Positions 39,421 through 48,023 of a stretch of 62,009 bases of DNA are shown here, piece after piece. The notes under the pieces were generated by a model that was not told the origin of the DNA, did no database searches, and saw nothing but the letters and a program-made list of their open reading frames with translations. Source of the DNA: Nitrosospira sp. GTDB lineage: Bacteria; Pseudomonadota; Gammaproteobacteria; Burkholderiales; Nitrosomonadaceae. The position numbers and the translations under genes are program-made. How positions within the stretch are numbered: the stretch's first letter is position 1; each line of letters opens with the position of its first letter. The stretch is from assembly GCA_013450215.1 (NCBI GenBank), contig JACDSH010000013.1:1-62009 (forward strand), given 5' to 3'.

Positions 39421-39449
39421 ATTCTATGAGATTTATCCCCTCATGTCAA
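39421..39449 (-). promoter_or_regulatory. str operon promoter upstream of rpsL
   Basis: Perfect TTGACA (39444-39449) and TAGAAT (39421-39426) are 17 bases apart on the minus strand. Transcription would begin near 39414, leaving a leader of about 105 bases. Position 39450-39630, between this promoter and the mtkB stop, holds nothing else I could recognise. Confidence 0.85.
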
Positions 39450-39630
39450 GGATATCGAGCCGTCCAATAGGATCTAGTTTGATCAAAATTCATGCCCTTC
39501 ATAGGTTCTGAGTTTAGCGATGGGATAGAGGTCTCAACTGAATGGGGGAAATTTTCCTGTAGAGGATACATACCCTACTTCACTAGTTTATATAGCGCTT
39601 CATCTGAACTTTAATCAGAAATCAATCATC

Positions 39631-40518
39631 TCAGATTCTTCCCAACATCCCCGCAACCGTAACGCCCATTGCAGAAGGGGTTGGACAGATTGTCACTCCC
39701 AGATCTCGCAAAATGGCCACCTTTTCAGAGGCGCTCTCGCCGGCCGAAGAGATGATGGCCCCTGCATGGCCCATACGTCGGCCTTCCGGTGCAGTCAATC
39801 CGGCGATATATGCAATGAGTGGTTTATTCATACTCTCTTTAGCAAAAATACCTGCATCGACTTCCTGTGGCCCCCCAATCTCGCCGATCATGAGGACTAA
39901 ATCAGTCTCGCTATCCTGCTCAAATAGCTCAAGAATATCCCTGTGTGAGCTTCCATTGACTGGGTCACCACCGATACCAACCGAGGTTGATATGCCGATA
40001 CCTAGAGCCTTCATCTGGTCGGCTGCCTCATATCCCAAGGTGCCAGAACGGCCGACAACACCGACCCTTCCCGGCATATAAATATGTCCGGGCATGATCC
40101 CCAGCATCGCACGCCCGGGACTAATGGTGCCAGCACAGTTAGGGCCGGTCAGTATCATTCTTTCTTCCTTGGGGAATCGACGCAGAAAACTCTTGACCGT
40201 CATCATGTCCTGGGTAGGAATTCCGTCCGTGATTGCAACGCAGTATTTAATACCTGCATCAGCAGCTTCCATGATTGAGTCTGCAGCAAAGGCCGGCGGA
40301 ACAAAAATGATGGTGGCCTCAGCCCCAACCTGTTGAACGGCTTCCTTCACCGTGTTGAAGACAGGCAGACCTAGGTGCTTTTGACCACCCTTCCCAGGTG
40401 TGATGCCGCCCACGACATTAGATCCGTAGTTGATCATATCTTGGGCATGGAAGGTGCCGATCTTGCCGGTAAATCCTTGCACAATAATACGAGTCGCCTC
40501 ATTAATTAGAATTGCCAC
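39631..40518 (-). CDS. mtkB: malate thiokinase (malate-CoA ligase) small subunit
   Basis: The 295-residue protein is of the succinyl-CoA synthetase alpha family, with [17 protein letters not shown] (CoA-binding Rossmann fold), [11 protein letters not shown] and the active-site His in [12 protein letters not shown]. Its sequence resembles MtkB of serine-cycle methylotrophs from memory, and the mcl neighbour favours malate over succinate. The enzyme makes malyl-CoA from malate, CoA and ATP. It overlaps mtkA by 17 bases. An ordinary SucD cannot be fully excluded. Confidence 0.85.
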   Translation of the reverse strand: MAILINEATRIIVQGFTGKIGTFHAQDMINYGSNVVGGITPGKGGQKHLGLPVFNTVKEAVQQVGAEATIIFVPPAFAADSIMEAADAGIKYCVAITDGIPTQDMMTVKSFLRRFPKEERMILTGPNCAGTISPGRAMLGIMPGHIYMPGRVGVVGRSGTLGYEAADQMKALGIGISTSVGIGGDPVNGSSHRDILELFEQDSETDLVLMIGEIGGPQEVDAGIFAKESMNKPLIAYIAGLTAPEGRRMGHAGAIISSAGESASEKVAILRDLGVTICPTPSAMGVTVAGMLGRI

Positions 40519-41707
40519 TGTGACCCCCTTCTATTTTTGCGACCATCTGGTTGCGAGCCTGTACCGCCTTCTCGGCCGCCTCTGCTAACGTCTCTGCAAT
40601 GATGATTGGTAACCCACTATCTGCAATGATCCGACGACCCTCCTTCACATTGGTGCCGGACAAACGCACAATCAATGGAATCTTCATGTCAATATTCTTG
40701 ACTGCATGAACCACGCCCTCGGCGATCCAGTCGCAACGGTTAATGCCAGCAAAGATGTTGACCAACATCGCCTTAACCCCTTTATCGGCGAGCACCAGGC
40801 GGAACGCTTTCTCGGTACGCTCAGCAGAAGCACCTCCGCCGACATCAAGAAAGTTGGCAGGCTCTCCTCCGGCCAACTGAATCATGTCCATAGTCGCCAT
40901 AGCAAGGCCCGCTCCATTGATCATGCAACCGATATCTCCATCGAGTCCGATGTAGCTCAAGCCATGCTCGGCAGCAGCGACTTCGCGCGGGTCTACCTGT
41001 GTCTTGTCACGCAATTCGGCGATCTTGTGTCGCCTGAATAGGGCATTGTCATCAAATCCCATCTTCGCATCCAATGCAACTAGTTCACCGTTGACCGTGG
41101 TTACCAGGGGATTGATCTCTACCATATTTGCATCAAGATCGCGCATAGCACGGTAGCAACCCTTTATTGTCTTGACCGCCTGATTGAGTTGTGAGGTCTC
41201 TAGCCCTAATGCGAAGGCCATCTTGCGGGCCTGAAAATCTTGTAGTCCAACAGCCGGCTCAATATATATTTTTTTGATTGATTCTGGATGGGTCTCTGCC
41301 AGCTTCTCAATGTCCATCCCACCTTCTTTCGACCCCACCATCAAGATGCGTTCATGAGCGCGGTCAATCAGAAAACTCAGGTAGAGCTCCTTGGATATAT
41401 CTGTACCCGACTCGACATAGACCTTGGAACAGACCTTGCCAGATGGTCCGGTCTGATGGGTAACTAAACTCTTGCCCAGCAATTCTTCTGCCGCCGCTTC
41501 AACCTCATCGTGAGTCTTGCAGATTTTAATGCCACCGGCCTTTCCGCGCGCGCCTGAGTGGATCTGAGCCTTCACCGCCCAGACTGAACCACCGATCTCT
41601 CTGGCACGCTGTACCGCCTCTTGTGGGCTGTAAGAGAGCCCACCCTCAGCAATCTTGACACCGTATTCCGCTAAAATCTCTTTCGCCTGATACTCGTGGA
41701 TATCCAA
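40502..41707 (-). CDS. mtkA: malate thiokinase large subunit
   Basis: The 401-residue protein starts [17 protein letters not shown], with an ATP-grasp domain ([17 protein letters not shown]) and a C-terminal ligase domain. [18 protein letters not shown] fits MtkA better than the usual SucC NIFGGIVRCD form. It pairs with MtkB to convert malate to malyl-CoA, which Mcl then splits to acetyl-CoA and glyoxylate. It lies 73 bp after mcl and overlaps mtkB by 17 bases. Confidence 0.87.
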   Translation of the reverse strand: MDIHEYQAKEILAEYGVKIAEGGLSYSPQEAVQRAREIGGSVWAVKAQIHSGARGKAGGIKICKTHDEVEAAAEELLGKSLVTHQTGPSGKVCSKVYVESGTDISKELYLSFLIDRAHERILMVGSKEGGMDIEKLAETHPESIKKIYIEPAVGLQDFQARKMAFALGLETSQLNQAVKTIKGCYRAMRDLDANMVEINPLVTTVNGELVALDAKMGFDDNALFRRHKIAELRDKTQVDPREVAAAEHGLSYIGLDGDIGCMINGAGLAMATMDMIQLAGGEPANFLDVGGGASAERTEKAFRLVLADKGVKAMLVNIFAGINRCDWIAEGVVHAVKNIDMKIPLIVRLSGTNVKEGRRIIADSGLPIIIAETLAEAAEKAVQARNQMVAKIEGGHSGNSN

Positions 41708-41780
41708 TGAATCACCCTCATCTATGACATAAAAAATATAAAGAAAGGGCCGCTAGAGGCGGCCCAAGAGATAACTCCCA

Positions 41781-42728
41781 TCAAATCCTTGCAGCGATGG
41801 CCTCAGCTGTTCTCACAATATTGAGAGCCATCCTTTCTGAAGCCGCGTCAATCAAGCGTCCATCTAAAGCAGCCGCCCCCTTGCCTTGTAATGCGGCTTC
41901 CTTCAACGCAACCATAATACGTTTTGCCTTTTCAATTTCCGCAGGGGGGGGCGTGTATACCTCATTTGCAAGTTCAATCTGTGAAGGATGAATCGCCCAC
42001 TTGCCTTCGCAACCAAGTGCGGCAGACCTTCTGGCTGCCAGCTTGTAACCGTCAGGATCTTTAATGTCGCCGAAGGGTCCGTCGATCGGACGCAGCCCGT
42101 AGGCGCGACAAGCGACTGTCATGCGACTGATAGCTGAGTGCCACTGATCCCCAGGATAGTCTGGATTAAGCCCTCCAATATTAGTCGTTCGTGCACGGTT
42201 GCTAGCAGCATAATCAGCCACTCCAAAGTGGAGCGCCTCGAGACGTCCTGAGGCACCATTGCGCGCGATATCTTCAACATTGGACATCCCCAGCGCCGTC
42301 TCAATCAGAGCCTCTATGCCGATCCGATTCTTCAGACCTTGTTGCGTTTCAAGCTGACTCAACATGGCCTCTACCATGTACACATCAGCATAAACACCCA
42401 CCTTAGGGATTAAGATGGTATCAATCTTATGCCCTGCCTGCTCGATCAAGTCAACCACATCCCGTACCATGTACTGAGTATCTAGTCCGTTGATACGAAC
42501 CGAGAGAGTCACACCGTTACCGCGCCAGTCAAGGTCATTAATCGCTCCGATCACATTCTTACGTGCTTGCACCTTGTCATCAGGAGCGACGGCATCCTCC
42601 AGATCAAGAAAAATGAAATCCGCCCCGCTTTTTAGCGCCTTCTCGAACATTCCCGGATTTGATCCGGGGACAGCTAACTCGCAACGCTGAACGCGTTGTA
42701 CGGTAGCTGAATATAGTGTGTGGCTCAT
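41781..42728 (-). CDS. mcl: L-malyl-CoA lyase (CitE-like)
   Basis: The 315-residue TIM-barrel protein has RCELAVPGSNPGMFEKAL, the metal-binding FLDLEDAVAPDDK, GIEALIETALGMSNVEDI, GVADYAASNRART and GKWAIHPSQIELAN. These match malyl-CoA/methylmalyl-CoA lyases of the serine cycle. A small insertion seen in some methylotroph homologues after GGLNPDY is absent. It is the first gene of mcl-mtkA-mtkB, with a good promoter upstream. Confidence 0.88.
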   Translation of the reverse strand: MSHTLYSATVQRVQRCELAVPGSNPGMFEKALKSGADFIFLDLEDAVAPDDKVQARKNVIGAINDLDWRGNGVTLSVRINGLDTQYMVRDVVDLIEQAGHKIDTILIPKVGVYADVYMVEAMLSQLETQQGLKNRIGIEALIETALGMSNVEDIARNGASGRLEALHFGVADYAASNRARTTNIGGLNPDYPGDQWHSAISRMTVACRAYGLRPIDGPFGDIKDPDGYKLAARRSAALGCEGKWAIHPSQIELANEVYTPPPAEIEKAKRIMVALKEAALQGKGAAALDGRLIDAASERMALNIVRTAEAIAARI

Positions 42729-42842
42729 TTTTCTGTCCCAATTTCGGTTATTTGATGAGACCGTATCGGTCTCGGTGTTATTCTCATTCAGACCCAGATA
42801 GAGATAAAGAAAAGTGCCATTCTTCCACCTGAAGAACCCCGC

Positions 42843-42870
42843 ATTTTACTTTTGAGGGCCACAATGTCAA
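42843..42870 (-). promoter_or_regulatory. promoter of the mcl-mtkAB operon
   Basis: TTGACA (42865-42870) and TAAAAT (42843-42848) are 16 bases apart on the minus strand, about 115 bp before mcl. The rest of the 269-bp rimO-mcl gap (42729-42997) shows no gene. Confidence 0.75.
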
Positions 42871-42997
42871 TTTTTACCTAAGCTTTAGCAGTCATTTACC
42901 AACCAATTTAGTCCCAAAGAATGCACCCCCATGCGCGGAAACAACATTCCAAAGAATTTTTGGAGGATCAAGCCAATTAGATCCAACCCTCTCCAGT

Positions 42998-44353
42998 TCA
43001 GGAGATAACTCGAGAGGGGATTAAGTTCGCGTGGAGGTCGTGGGTATCGGATCCTATAATCTCGACCTCCACAAATTGCCCGATCTTAATACCACCCGTA
43101 TTCGGCAGATATACCAATCCATCGATCTCTGGCGCATCGGCAGAACTGCGGGCAACAATCTCATCTTCACCGACTGCATCCACCAACACAGTCATCCTCC
43201 TGCCGACCTTGCGCAACAGTCGTGCACTACTAATCTCTTCCTGAACGCCCATGAGACGGGCTCGCCTTTCTTCCTTTAATTTCTCGGGAACATGGCCTTC
43301 CAGAGCATTCGCTCTAGCACCCTCAACTGGTGAATAGGCAAAGCATCCAACACGATCCAACTGCGCCTCCTTCAGGAAGTCCAGAAGCTCCTCAAAATCG
43401 GCATTGGTCTCACCTGGAAACCCGACAATGAATGTGCTCCGCAGGGTTATTTCAGGGCAGATTGAGCGCCATTCCTGGATACGGGTGAGATTATTTTCGG
43501 AGCTAGCAGGTCGCTTCATCGCCCGTAAGATGCGGGGGCTAGCATGCTGAAATGGCACGTCAAGATAGGGTAGGATCTTTCCATCCGCCATCAGGGGAAT
43601 CACCTCGTCCACATGAGGATAAGGGTAGACATAATGAAGACGTACCCATGCATTAGAGTCACTCGCTAGATCACCTAATGCTGAAACCAGTTCTGTCATA
43701 CGGGTCTTGATGGGCCTGCCACGCCAAAAGCCGGTTCGGTATTTCACGTCAACACCGTAGGCACTAGTATCTTGTGAGATTACTAGGAGCTCCTTGACGC
43801 CGGCCTTGATCAGATTCTCCGACTCCTGCATGACTTGATCGAGTGGGCGACTGATCAGATCTCCACGCATGGATGGGATGATGCAGAAGGTGCATCGGTG
43901 GTTACAACCCTCGGAAATTTTGACGTAGGCATAGTGGCTAGGAGTAAGACGAATTCCCTGAGGTGGAATCAGGCTAGTGTAAGGATCGTGTGGTTGCGGT
44001 AGGTGAGCATGTACCGCAGACATGACCTCATTCAAAGCATGCGGACCAGTCACCGCGAGGACCTGTGGGTGAGCCTTCTTAACCAGATCACTCTTAGCTC
44101 CAAGGCATCCAGTCACAATGACCTTTCCATTCTCAGCAAGTGCCTCTCCGATGGCGTCTAGTGACTCCTCTACTGCGCTGTCAATGAATCCGCAGGTATT
44201 GATCACCACCAGATCGGCATCTGAATAGGTGGGCGAGATGTCGTACCCCTCTGCCCTTAATTGGGTCAGAATCTGCTCGGAGTCGACCAATGCCTTAGGG
44301 CATCCGAGCGAGACAAATCCGACCTTTGGAGTAATTTTGTTAATGGTGGACAT
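42998..44353 (-). CDS. rimO: ribosomal protein S12 methylthiotransferase RimO
   Basis: The 451-residue radical-SAM enzyme has three N-terminal cluster cysteines ([28 protein letters not shown]), the SAM cluster [17 protein letters not shown], and a C-terminal TRAM domain (about 380-445). It adds a methylthio group to an Asp of S12. Its substrate gene rpsL lies 3.7 kb downstream. Start codon ATG, 58 bp after the ZIP gene. Confidence 0.95.
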   Translation of the reverse strand: MSTINKITPKVGFVSLGCPKALVDSEQILTQLRAEGYDISPTYSDADLVVINTCGFIDSAVEESLDAIGEALAENGKVIVTGCLGAKSDLVKKAHPQVLAVTGPHALNEVMSAVHAHLPQPHDPYTSLIPPQGIRLTPSHYAYVKISEGCNHRCTFCIIPSMRGDLISRPLDQVMQESENLIKAGVKELLVISQDTSAYGVDVKYRTGFWRGRPIKTRMTELVSALGDLASDSNAWVRLHYVYPYPHVDEVIPLMADGKILPYLDVPFQHASPRILRAMKRPASSENNLTRIQEWRSICPEITLRSTFIVGFPGETNADFEELLDFLKEAQLDRVGCFAYSPVEGARANALEGHVPEKLKEERRARLMGVQEEISSARLLRKVGRRMTVLVDAVGEDEIVARSSADAPEIDGLVYLPNTGGIKIGQFVEVEIIGSDTHDLHANLIPSRVIS

Positions 44354-44411
44354 TGGCTATTTTGTTAGTTTTGGGGGGTGGATGAATTTAGAAATATAAG
44401 GGCACTGAGGA

Positions 44412-45212
44412 TCAGTGCGCCTGATGACCAAAAAGATTGCCAGCCAGCCAGATGGAGCCAATACCCATAATAATTAGAACGACTTGTTGGAGGGTGGCCC
44501 TAATCTCGGGGCGTCGGTGTAGAGCTGGAATTAGGTCAGACATCGCCACATAGATCATACTGGCTGCCGCCAAACCCAGCAGTGATGGCAGGAGATGGTT
44601 CATGTCTTGCAACATGAAGTAAGCCAGCATGCCGCCTACCAGTGTTGCCATACTCGAGAATAGGTTAAACAGAAGCGCGTGCTGTCGGGTATAGCCTGAG
44701 TTGAGGAGGATCAAGAAGTCCCCCGCCTCTTGCGGAATTTCGTGAGCAATGATTGCAATCGCGGTGACGATGCCGAGCTGGATGTCGACCATGAATGCAG
44801 CCGCGATGAGGATCCCATCAACAAAGTTATGAAAGGTGTCTCCCACCATGATAAGCATTCCGCTACGACCATGGTCATGAGGATTGTCAGCGGATTTGCT
44901 CTTGCTGAGGAGTGGGTCGTGGACCTCGCACTCGTCGATATGACAGTGCCGCCATAAGACCAACTTTTCTAGAATGAAGAATAGAAGAATCCCAGAGAGT
45001 ACGGTAGCCGTGGTCTGTGATGGGGCCCCCGACAGCTTCAGGGCCTCTGGCAGCGCATTCAGAAAGGCCGCACCCAGCAACGCTCCAATCGCATAGGAGA
45101 TGAGCATCTGGACCCACGATATCCGCGTATTCAGAGTCAGTGCCGCTGCGAACAATACACTCAGTAGCCCTCCCAGCAGGCTGGTGGCGATGATCCAGGT
45201 GAGGGTGGACAT
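44412..45212 (-). CDS. ZIP-family metal transporter
   Basis: The 266-residue protein has eight predicted membrane helices and the ZIP metal path: VGDTFHNFVDG in TM4 and IIAHEIPQEAGDF in TM5. A His-rich loop (HCHIDECEVHDP and NPHDHGRSG) lies between TM3 and TM4. Family members import Zn, Fe or other divalent metals, and the metal cannot be assigned here. The promoter region carries a small dyad (45245-45259). Confidence 0.9.
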   Translation of the reverse strand: MSTLTWIIATSLLGGLLSVLFAAALTLNTRISWVQMLISYAIGALLGAAFLNALPEALKLSGAPSQTTATVLSGILLFFILEKLVLWRHCHIDECEVHDPLLSKSKSADNPHDHGRSGMLIMVGDTFHNFVDGILIAAAFMVDIQLGIVTAIAIIAHEIPQEAGDFLILLNSGYTRQHALLFNLFSSMATLVGGMLAYFMLQDMNHLLPSLLGLAAASMIYVAMSDLIPALHRRPEIRATLQQVVLIIMGIGSIWLAGNLFGHQAH

Positions 45213-45239
45213 GGGAAACGATCAACGGAAAAATGCAGA

Positions 45240-45259
45240 ATTATACGCTGTTGCAGCGT
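45240..45259 (-). promoter_or_regulatory. -10 box and dyad upstream of the ZIP gene
   Basis: A perfect TATAAT (45240-45245) is abutted by the dyad ACGCTG-caa-CAGCGT (45245-45259) on the minus strand. The -35 is poor, so an activator or repressor at the dyad is plausible, but no known operator was recognised. Confidence 0.5.
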
Positions 45260-45290
45260 TAAAAATTCAGATGATCACTATGCAGATGGC

Positions 45291-46019
45291 TTAGGATGTC
45301 AGCCAAATTAGGCCTGCCATCCGTCCGGTAGTACCATCGCGGCGGTAGGAGAAAAATCTCGTAGGGTCACTGAATGTACATAAACCACCCCCATAAATTG
45401 AGGTCACCCCGGAATTGATCAGTCGGTTACGGGCTAACTGAAAGATATCGATGGTCCACTTCCCAGGACCACACGCGGTGAATGCGGGGGAGCAGTCTTT
45501 GTCTTGCCCGACAAAGGACTCAAACACTTCCTCACCAACTTCAAAATGGTTGGGACCAATCGCTGGCCCAAGCCATGCCATTATTCTAGATCTCTCGCCA
45601 CCCATCGCCTTAATGGCACATTCAATTACCCCCGCGGATAGGCCTCGCCAGCCAGCGTGCGCTATTCCTACCCTCAATCCATCGGTATCGCACAGAAATA
45701 CCGGCAAACAGTCTGCAGTGAGTACCGCACAGACCGTACCGGGTGACTCGCTGAAAGCGGCATCGCTAGCAACTTCGCAATCGTAATCATCCGCCCTCAC
45801 GGCTCGGATTCCGTGGACCTGTTTCAACCATCGGGGCTCTGCTGGCAGGATTGCTTGAAGAATGGACCGGTTTTGATTAACGATTGAGGGGTCGTCACCG
45901 ACATGATCGCCCAAATTGAGGCTAGTATAGGGCCCCCGACTCAGACCGCCGGTCCGTGTAGTAAATAGCGACCTGACATTAGGCGGAGTTGGCCAGTCGG
46001 GAGTGATCCAGTCATTCAT
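45291..46019 (-). CDS. pgeF: PgeF/YfiH laccase-domain purine nucleosidase-phosphorylase
   Basis: The 242-residue protein has the zinc-site motifs QVHG, TADCLP and AHAGWRGL of the PgeF/YfiH (multicopper polyphenol oxidase, laccase) family. Members act on purine nucleosides and help peptidoglycan quality control in E. coli. It overlaps rluD by 4 bases, as in the standard rluD-pgeF order. Confidence 0.9.
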   Translation of the reverse strand: MNDWITPDWPTPPNVRSLFTTRTGGLSRGPYTSLNLGDHVGDDPSIVNQNRSILQAILPAEPRWLKQVHGIRAVRADDYDCEVASDAAFSESPGTVCAVLTADCLPVFLCDTDGLRVGIAHAGWRGLSAGVIECAIKAMGGERSRIMAWLGPAIGPNHFEVGEEVFESFVGQDKDCSPAFTACGPGKWTIDIFQLARNRLINSGVTSIYGGGLCTFSDPTRFFSYRRDGTTGRMAGLIWLTS

Positions 46020-47002
46020 GATAGTAAGGATGACGATTTTCGTTTCGACTGGCTGTCACGATGCTGCCGTAAAGAGCTTAAGAGCTTCTCCATATCGTCT
46101 GGCAGTGGAGACTCCCACGACATGTCCTTATTCGTTTTCGGGTGGGTCAATTCTAGTCTTTGTGCATGTAAGGCTTGCCTTGGAAAGTGGGCGATGATTC
46201 GCCCGATCTCAGGATCAATCTTGCTCGGCTTGCCACCATAGACTGGGTCACCCACTAGGGGGTGACCGAGGGATTGCATATGAACCCTTATCTGGTGTGT
46301 TCGTCCGGTCTCAAGGCTGCACAGGAGAAGAGTACAACCGCCTAGATGATCGATCACCCGGTAGCGAGTACGTGCTTCTTTACCACTGCTCGATATAGAC
46401 ATCTTGGTTCTATTCACTGGATGTCGGCCCACCGGTACGTTCACTAATCCATCGTGCAAGACCTGCCCTTGGACCAAGGCAAAGTAGTCACGCTTCACGC
46501 TGTGACTTTGCAGTTGCCGAACCAAACCGGTCTGAGATTCATGGGTCTTCGCGACCACCATCAGTCCGGTGGTATCTTTATCCAATCTATGAACGATGCC
46601 TGCTCGCGGGAGTCCGGTCAAGGCTGGGTGATGATGCAGAAGAGCATTCAAAAGAGTGCCTCTCCAGTTTCCACTGCCGGGATGTACTACCAGACCGGCG
46701 GGCTTATTTACGATGATAATACTGTCATCCTCGTGGAGAATGTTGAGAGGGATATCCTCGGATGAATACTGCTGCCCAGAAAGATCTTGTTGAGGGGTAA
46801 TCTGAACCCTCTCACCGCCCCACATTTTTTGCTTGGGGCTCGCACCCAGTCCATCTACGATGACATGCCCCTCCAAGATCCATGACTGTAAACGGCTACG
46901 CGACTGTTCAGGCATCAATCGTGCCAACGTCTGATCGAGTCGAAGCCCTGCACAGATAACGGGAACTGTTAGGTCAATGGAATTTTCTATCGATTCGAGC
47001 AT
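46016..47002 (-). CDS. rluD: 23S rRNA pseudouridine synthase RluD
   Basis: The 328-residue protein has an N-terminal S4-like domain (RLDQTLARLMPEQSRSRLQS) and the catalytic motif GIVHRLDKDTTGLM with the nucleophilic Asp. GRTHQIRVHMQSLGHPLVGD is also diagnostic. RluD modifies helix 69 of 23S rRNA. It is divergent from bamD, as in E. coli. Confidence 0.93.
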   Translation of the reverse strand: MLESIENSIDLTVPVICAGLRLDQTLARLMPEQSRSRLQSWILEGHVIVDGLGASPKQKMWGGERVQITPQQDLSGQQYSSEDIPLNILHEDDSIIIVNKPAGLVVHPGSGNWRGTLLNALLHHHPALTGLPRAGIVHRLDKDTTGLMVVAKTHESQTGLVRQLQSHSVKRDYFALVQGQVLHDGLVNVPVGRHPVNRTKMSISSSGKEARTRYRVIDHLGGCTLLLCSLETGRTHQIRVHMQSLGHPLVGDPVYGGKPSKIDPEIGRIIAHFPRQALHAQRLELTHPKTNKDMSWESPLPDDMEKLLSSLRQHRDSQSKRKSSSLLS

Positions 47003-47071
47003 TCAGTTGTTTACGTTATAATGAACAATGGATTTATTGCCGTTTTCCACATAGTTCACACAGAGTTCAAC

Positions 47072-47878
47072 ATGCCCCGTAGTTTAGCTTTAATCTTGCT
47101 GCTGCTGTTATCGTCATGTGGCCTCCTGCCAAAGAGTGCTGACCCGGAAGAACAAAAAAACTGGTCTGCGAGCAAGTTCTATTCTGAAGCCAAGGCCGAA
47201 CTCAATGATGGGAACTTCGCAGCAGCAATCAAGCTATTTGAGTCGTTGGAGGCGAGGTACCCTTATGGGAGATATGCTCAGCAGACACAACTCGAAGTGG
47301 CCTATGCCCACTACAAGGATAACGAGAAGGCCTCTGCCATCGCCGCCGCCGACCGATTCATAAAGCTTCACCCAAACCATGCTAATGTGGATTATGCTTA
47401 TTATCTGAGGGGGTTGGCTAATTTCAATGACGACCTTGGATTGATGGGCATCATAACTGAGATGATCAGCGGTCAAGATATGAGTGAGCGTGACCCGAAG
47501 GCTTCGCGCGAGTCATTTGAGAACTTTAAGCTACTGGTGACACGGTTCCCAAATAGCAAGTATAGCCCCGATGCAGTCCTCCGGATGAACTACCTAGTCA
47601 ACATGGTGGCCATGCTTGAGGTCCATGTGGCTCGTTATTACATGAGGCGCGGTGCCTATGTCGCAGCAGTGAACCGGGCCCAGGTTGCTTTAAAGGACTA
47701 TCCCCAGACTCCCGCCACGGAGGAAGCCCTCGCCATCATGGTAAAGGCTTACCATGCACTCGAAATGACTGATCTGAGGGATGATGCGGACCGCGTGATG
47801 AGGAAAAACTTCCCCAACAGCCAATACCTTGCAGACTCACCCGTTACGGATGGTCGGCCTTGGTGGAGGAGCTGGTAG
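47072..47878 (+). CDS. bamD: outer-membrane assembly lipoprotein BamD
   Basis: The ATG at 47072 (not the upstream one at 47021) gives a lipoprotein signal MPRSLALILLLLLSSC with the lipidated Cys at residue 16. About 268 residues follow as TPR-like repeats (ASKFYSEAKAELNDGNFAAA, ARYPYGRYAQQTQLEVAYA, LVTRFPNSKYSPDAVLRM). BamD is an essential part of the BAM complex that folds outer-membrane proteins, including BtuB-like receptors. It converges on rpoC. Confidence 0.93.
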   Translation: MPRSLALILLLLLSSCGLLPKSADPEEQKNWSASKFYSEAKAELNDGNFAAAIKLFESLEARYPYGRYAQQTQLEVAYAHYKDNEKASAIAAADRFIKLHPNHANVDYAYYLRGLANFNDDLGLMGIITEMISGQDMSERDPKASRESFENFKLLVTRFPNSKYSPDAVLRMNYLVNMVAMLEVHVARYYMRRGAYVAAVNRAQVALKDYPQTPATEEALAIMVKAYHALEMTDLRDDADRVMRKNFPNSQYLADSPVTDGRPWWRSW

Positions 47879-47954
47879 AAGATATACCTTAGAGATTCTG
47901 ACGCGGCAGACTCACCGGTTAGATTATTTCAGTATCTTGATGACGGCTATTCAG

Positions 47955-48006
47955 TCACTTGTTGAAACTGTATCTAAAAGTAAAAGTCTACAGTTGCAAC
48001 AAGTGA
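47955..48006. repeat. 18-bp near-perfect inverted repeat between bamD and rpoC
   Basis: The arms TCACTTGTTGAAACTGTA (47955-47972) and TACAGTTGCAACAAGTGA (47989-48006) pair over 17 of 18 positions around a 16-base loop. The genes on both sides converge on it. It has no T-run, so it may be an RNA-stabilising stem or a processing site rather than a simple terminator. Confidence 0.85.
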
Positions 48007-48023
48007 TCTCACCAGCTTGTTAG

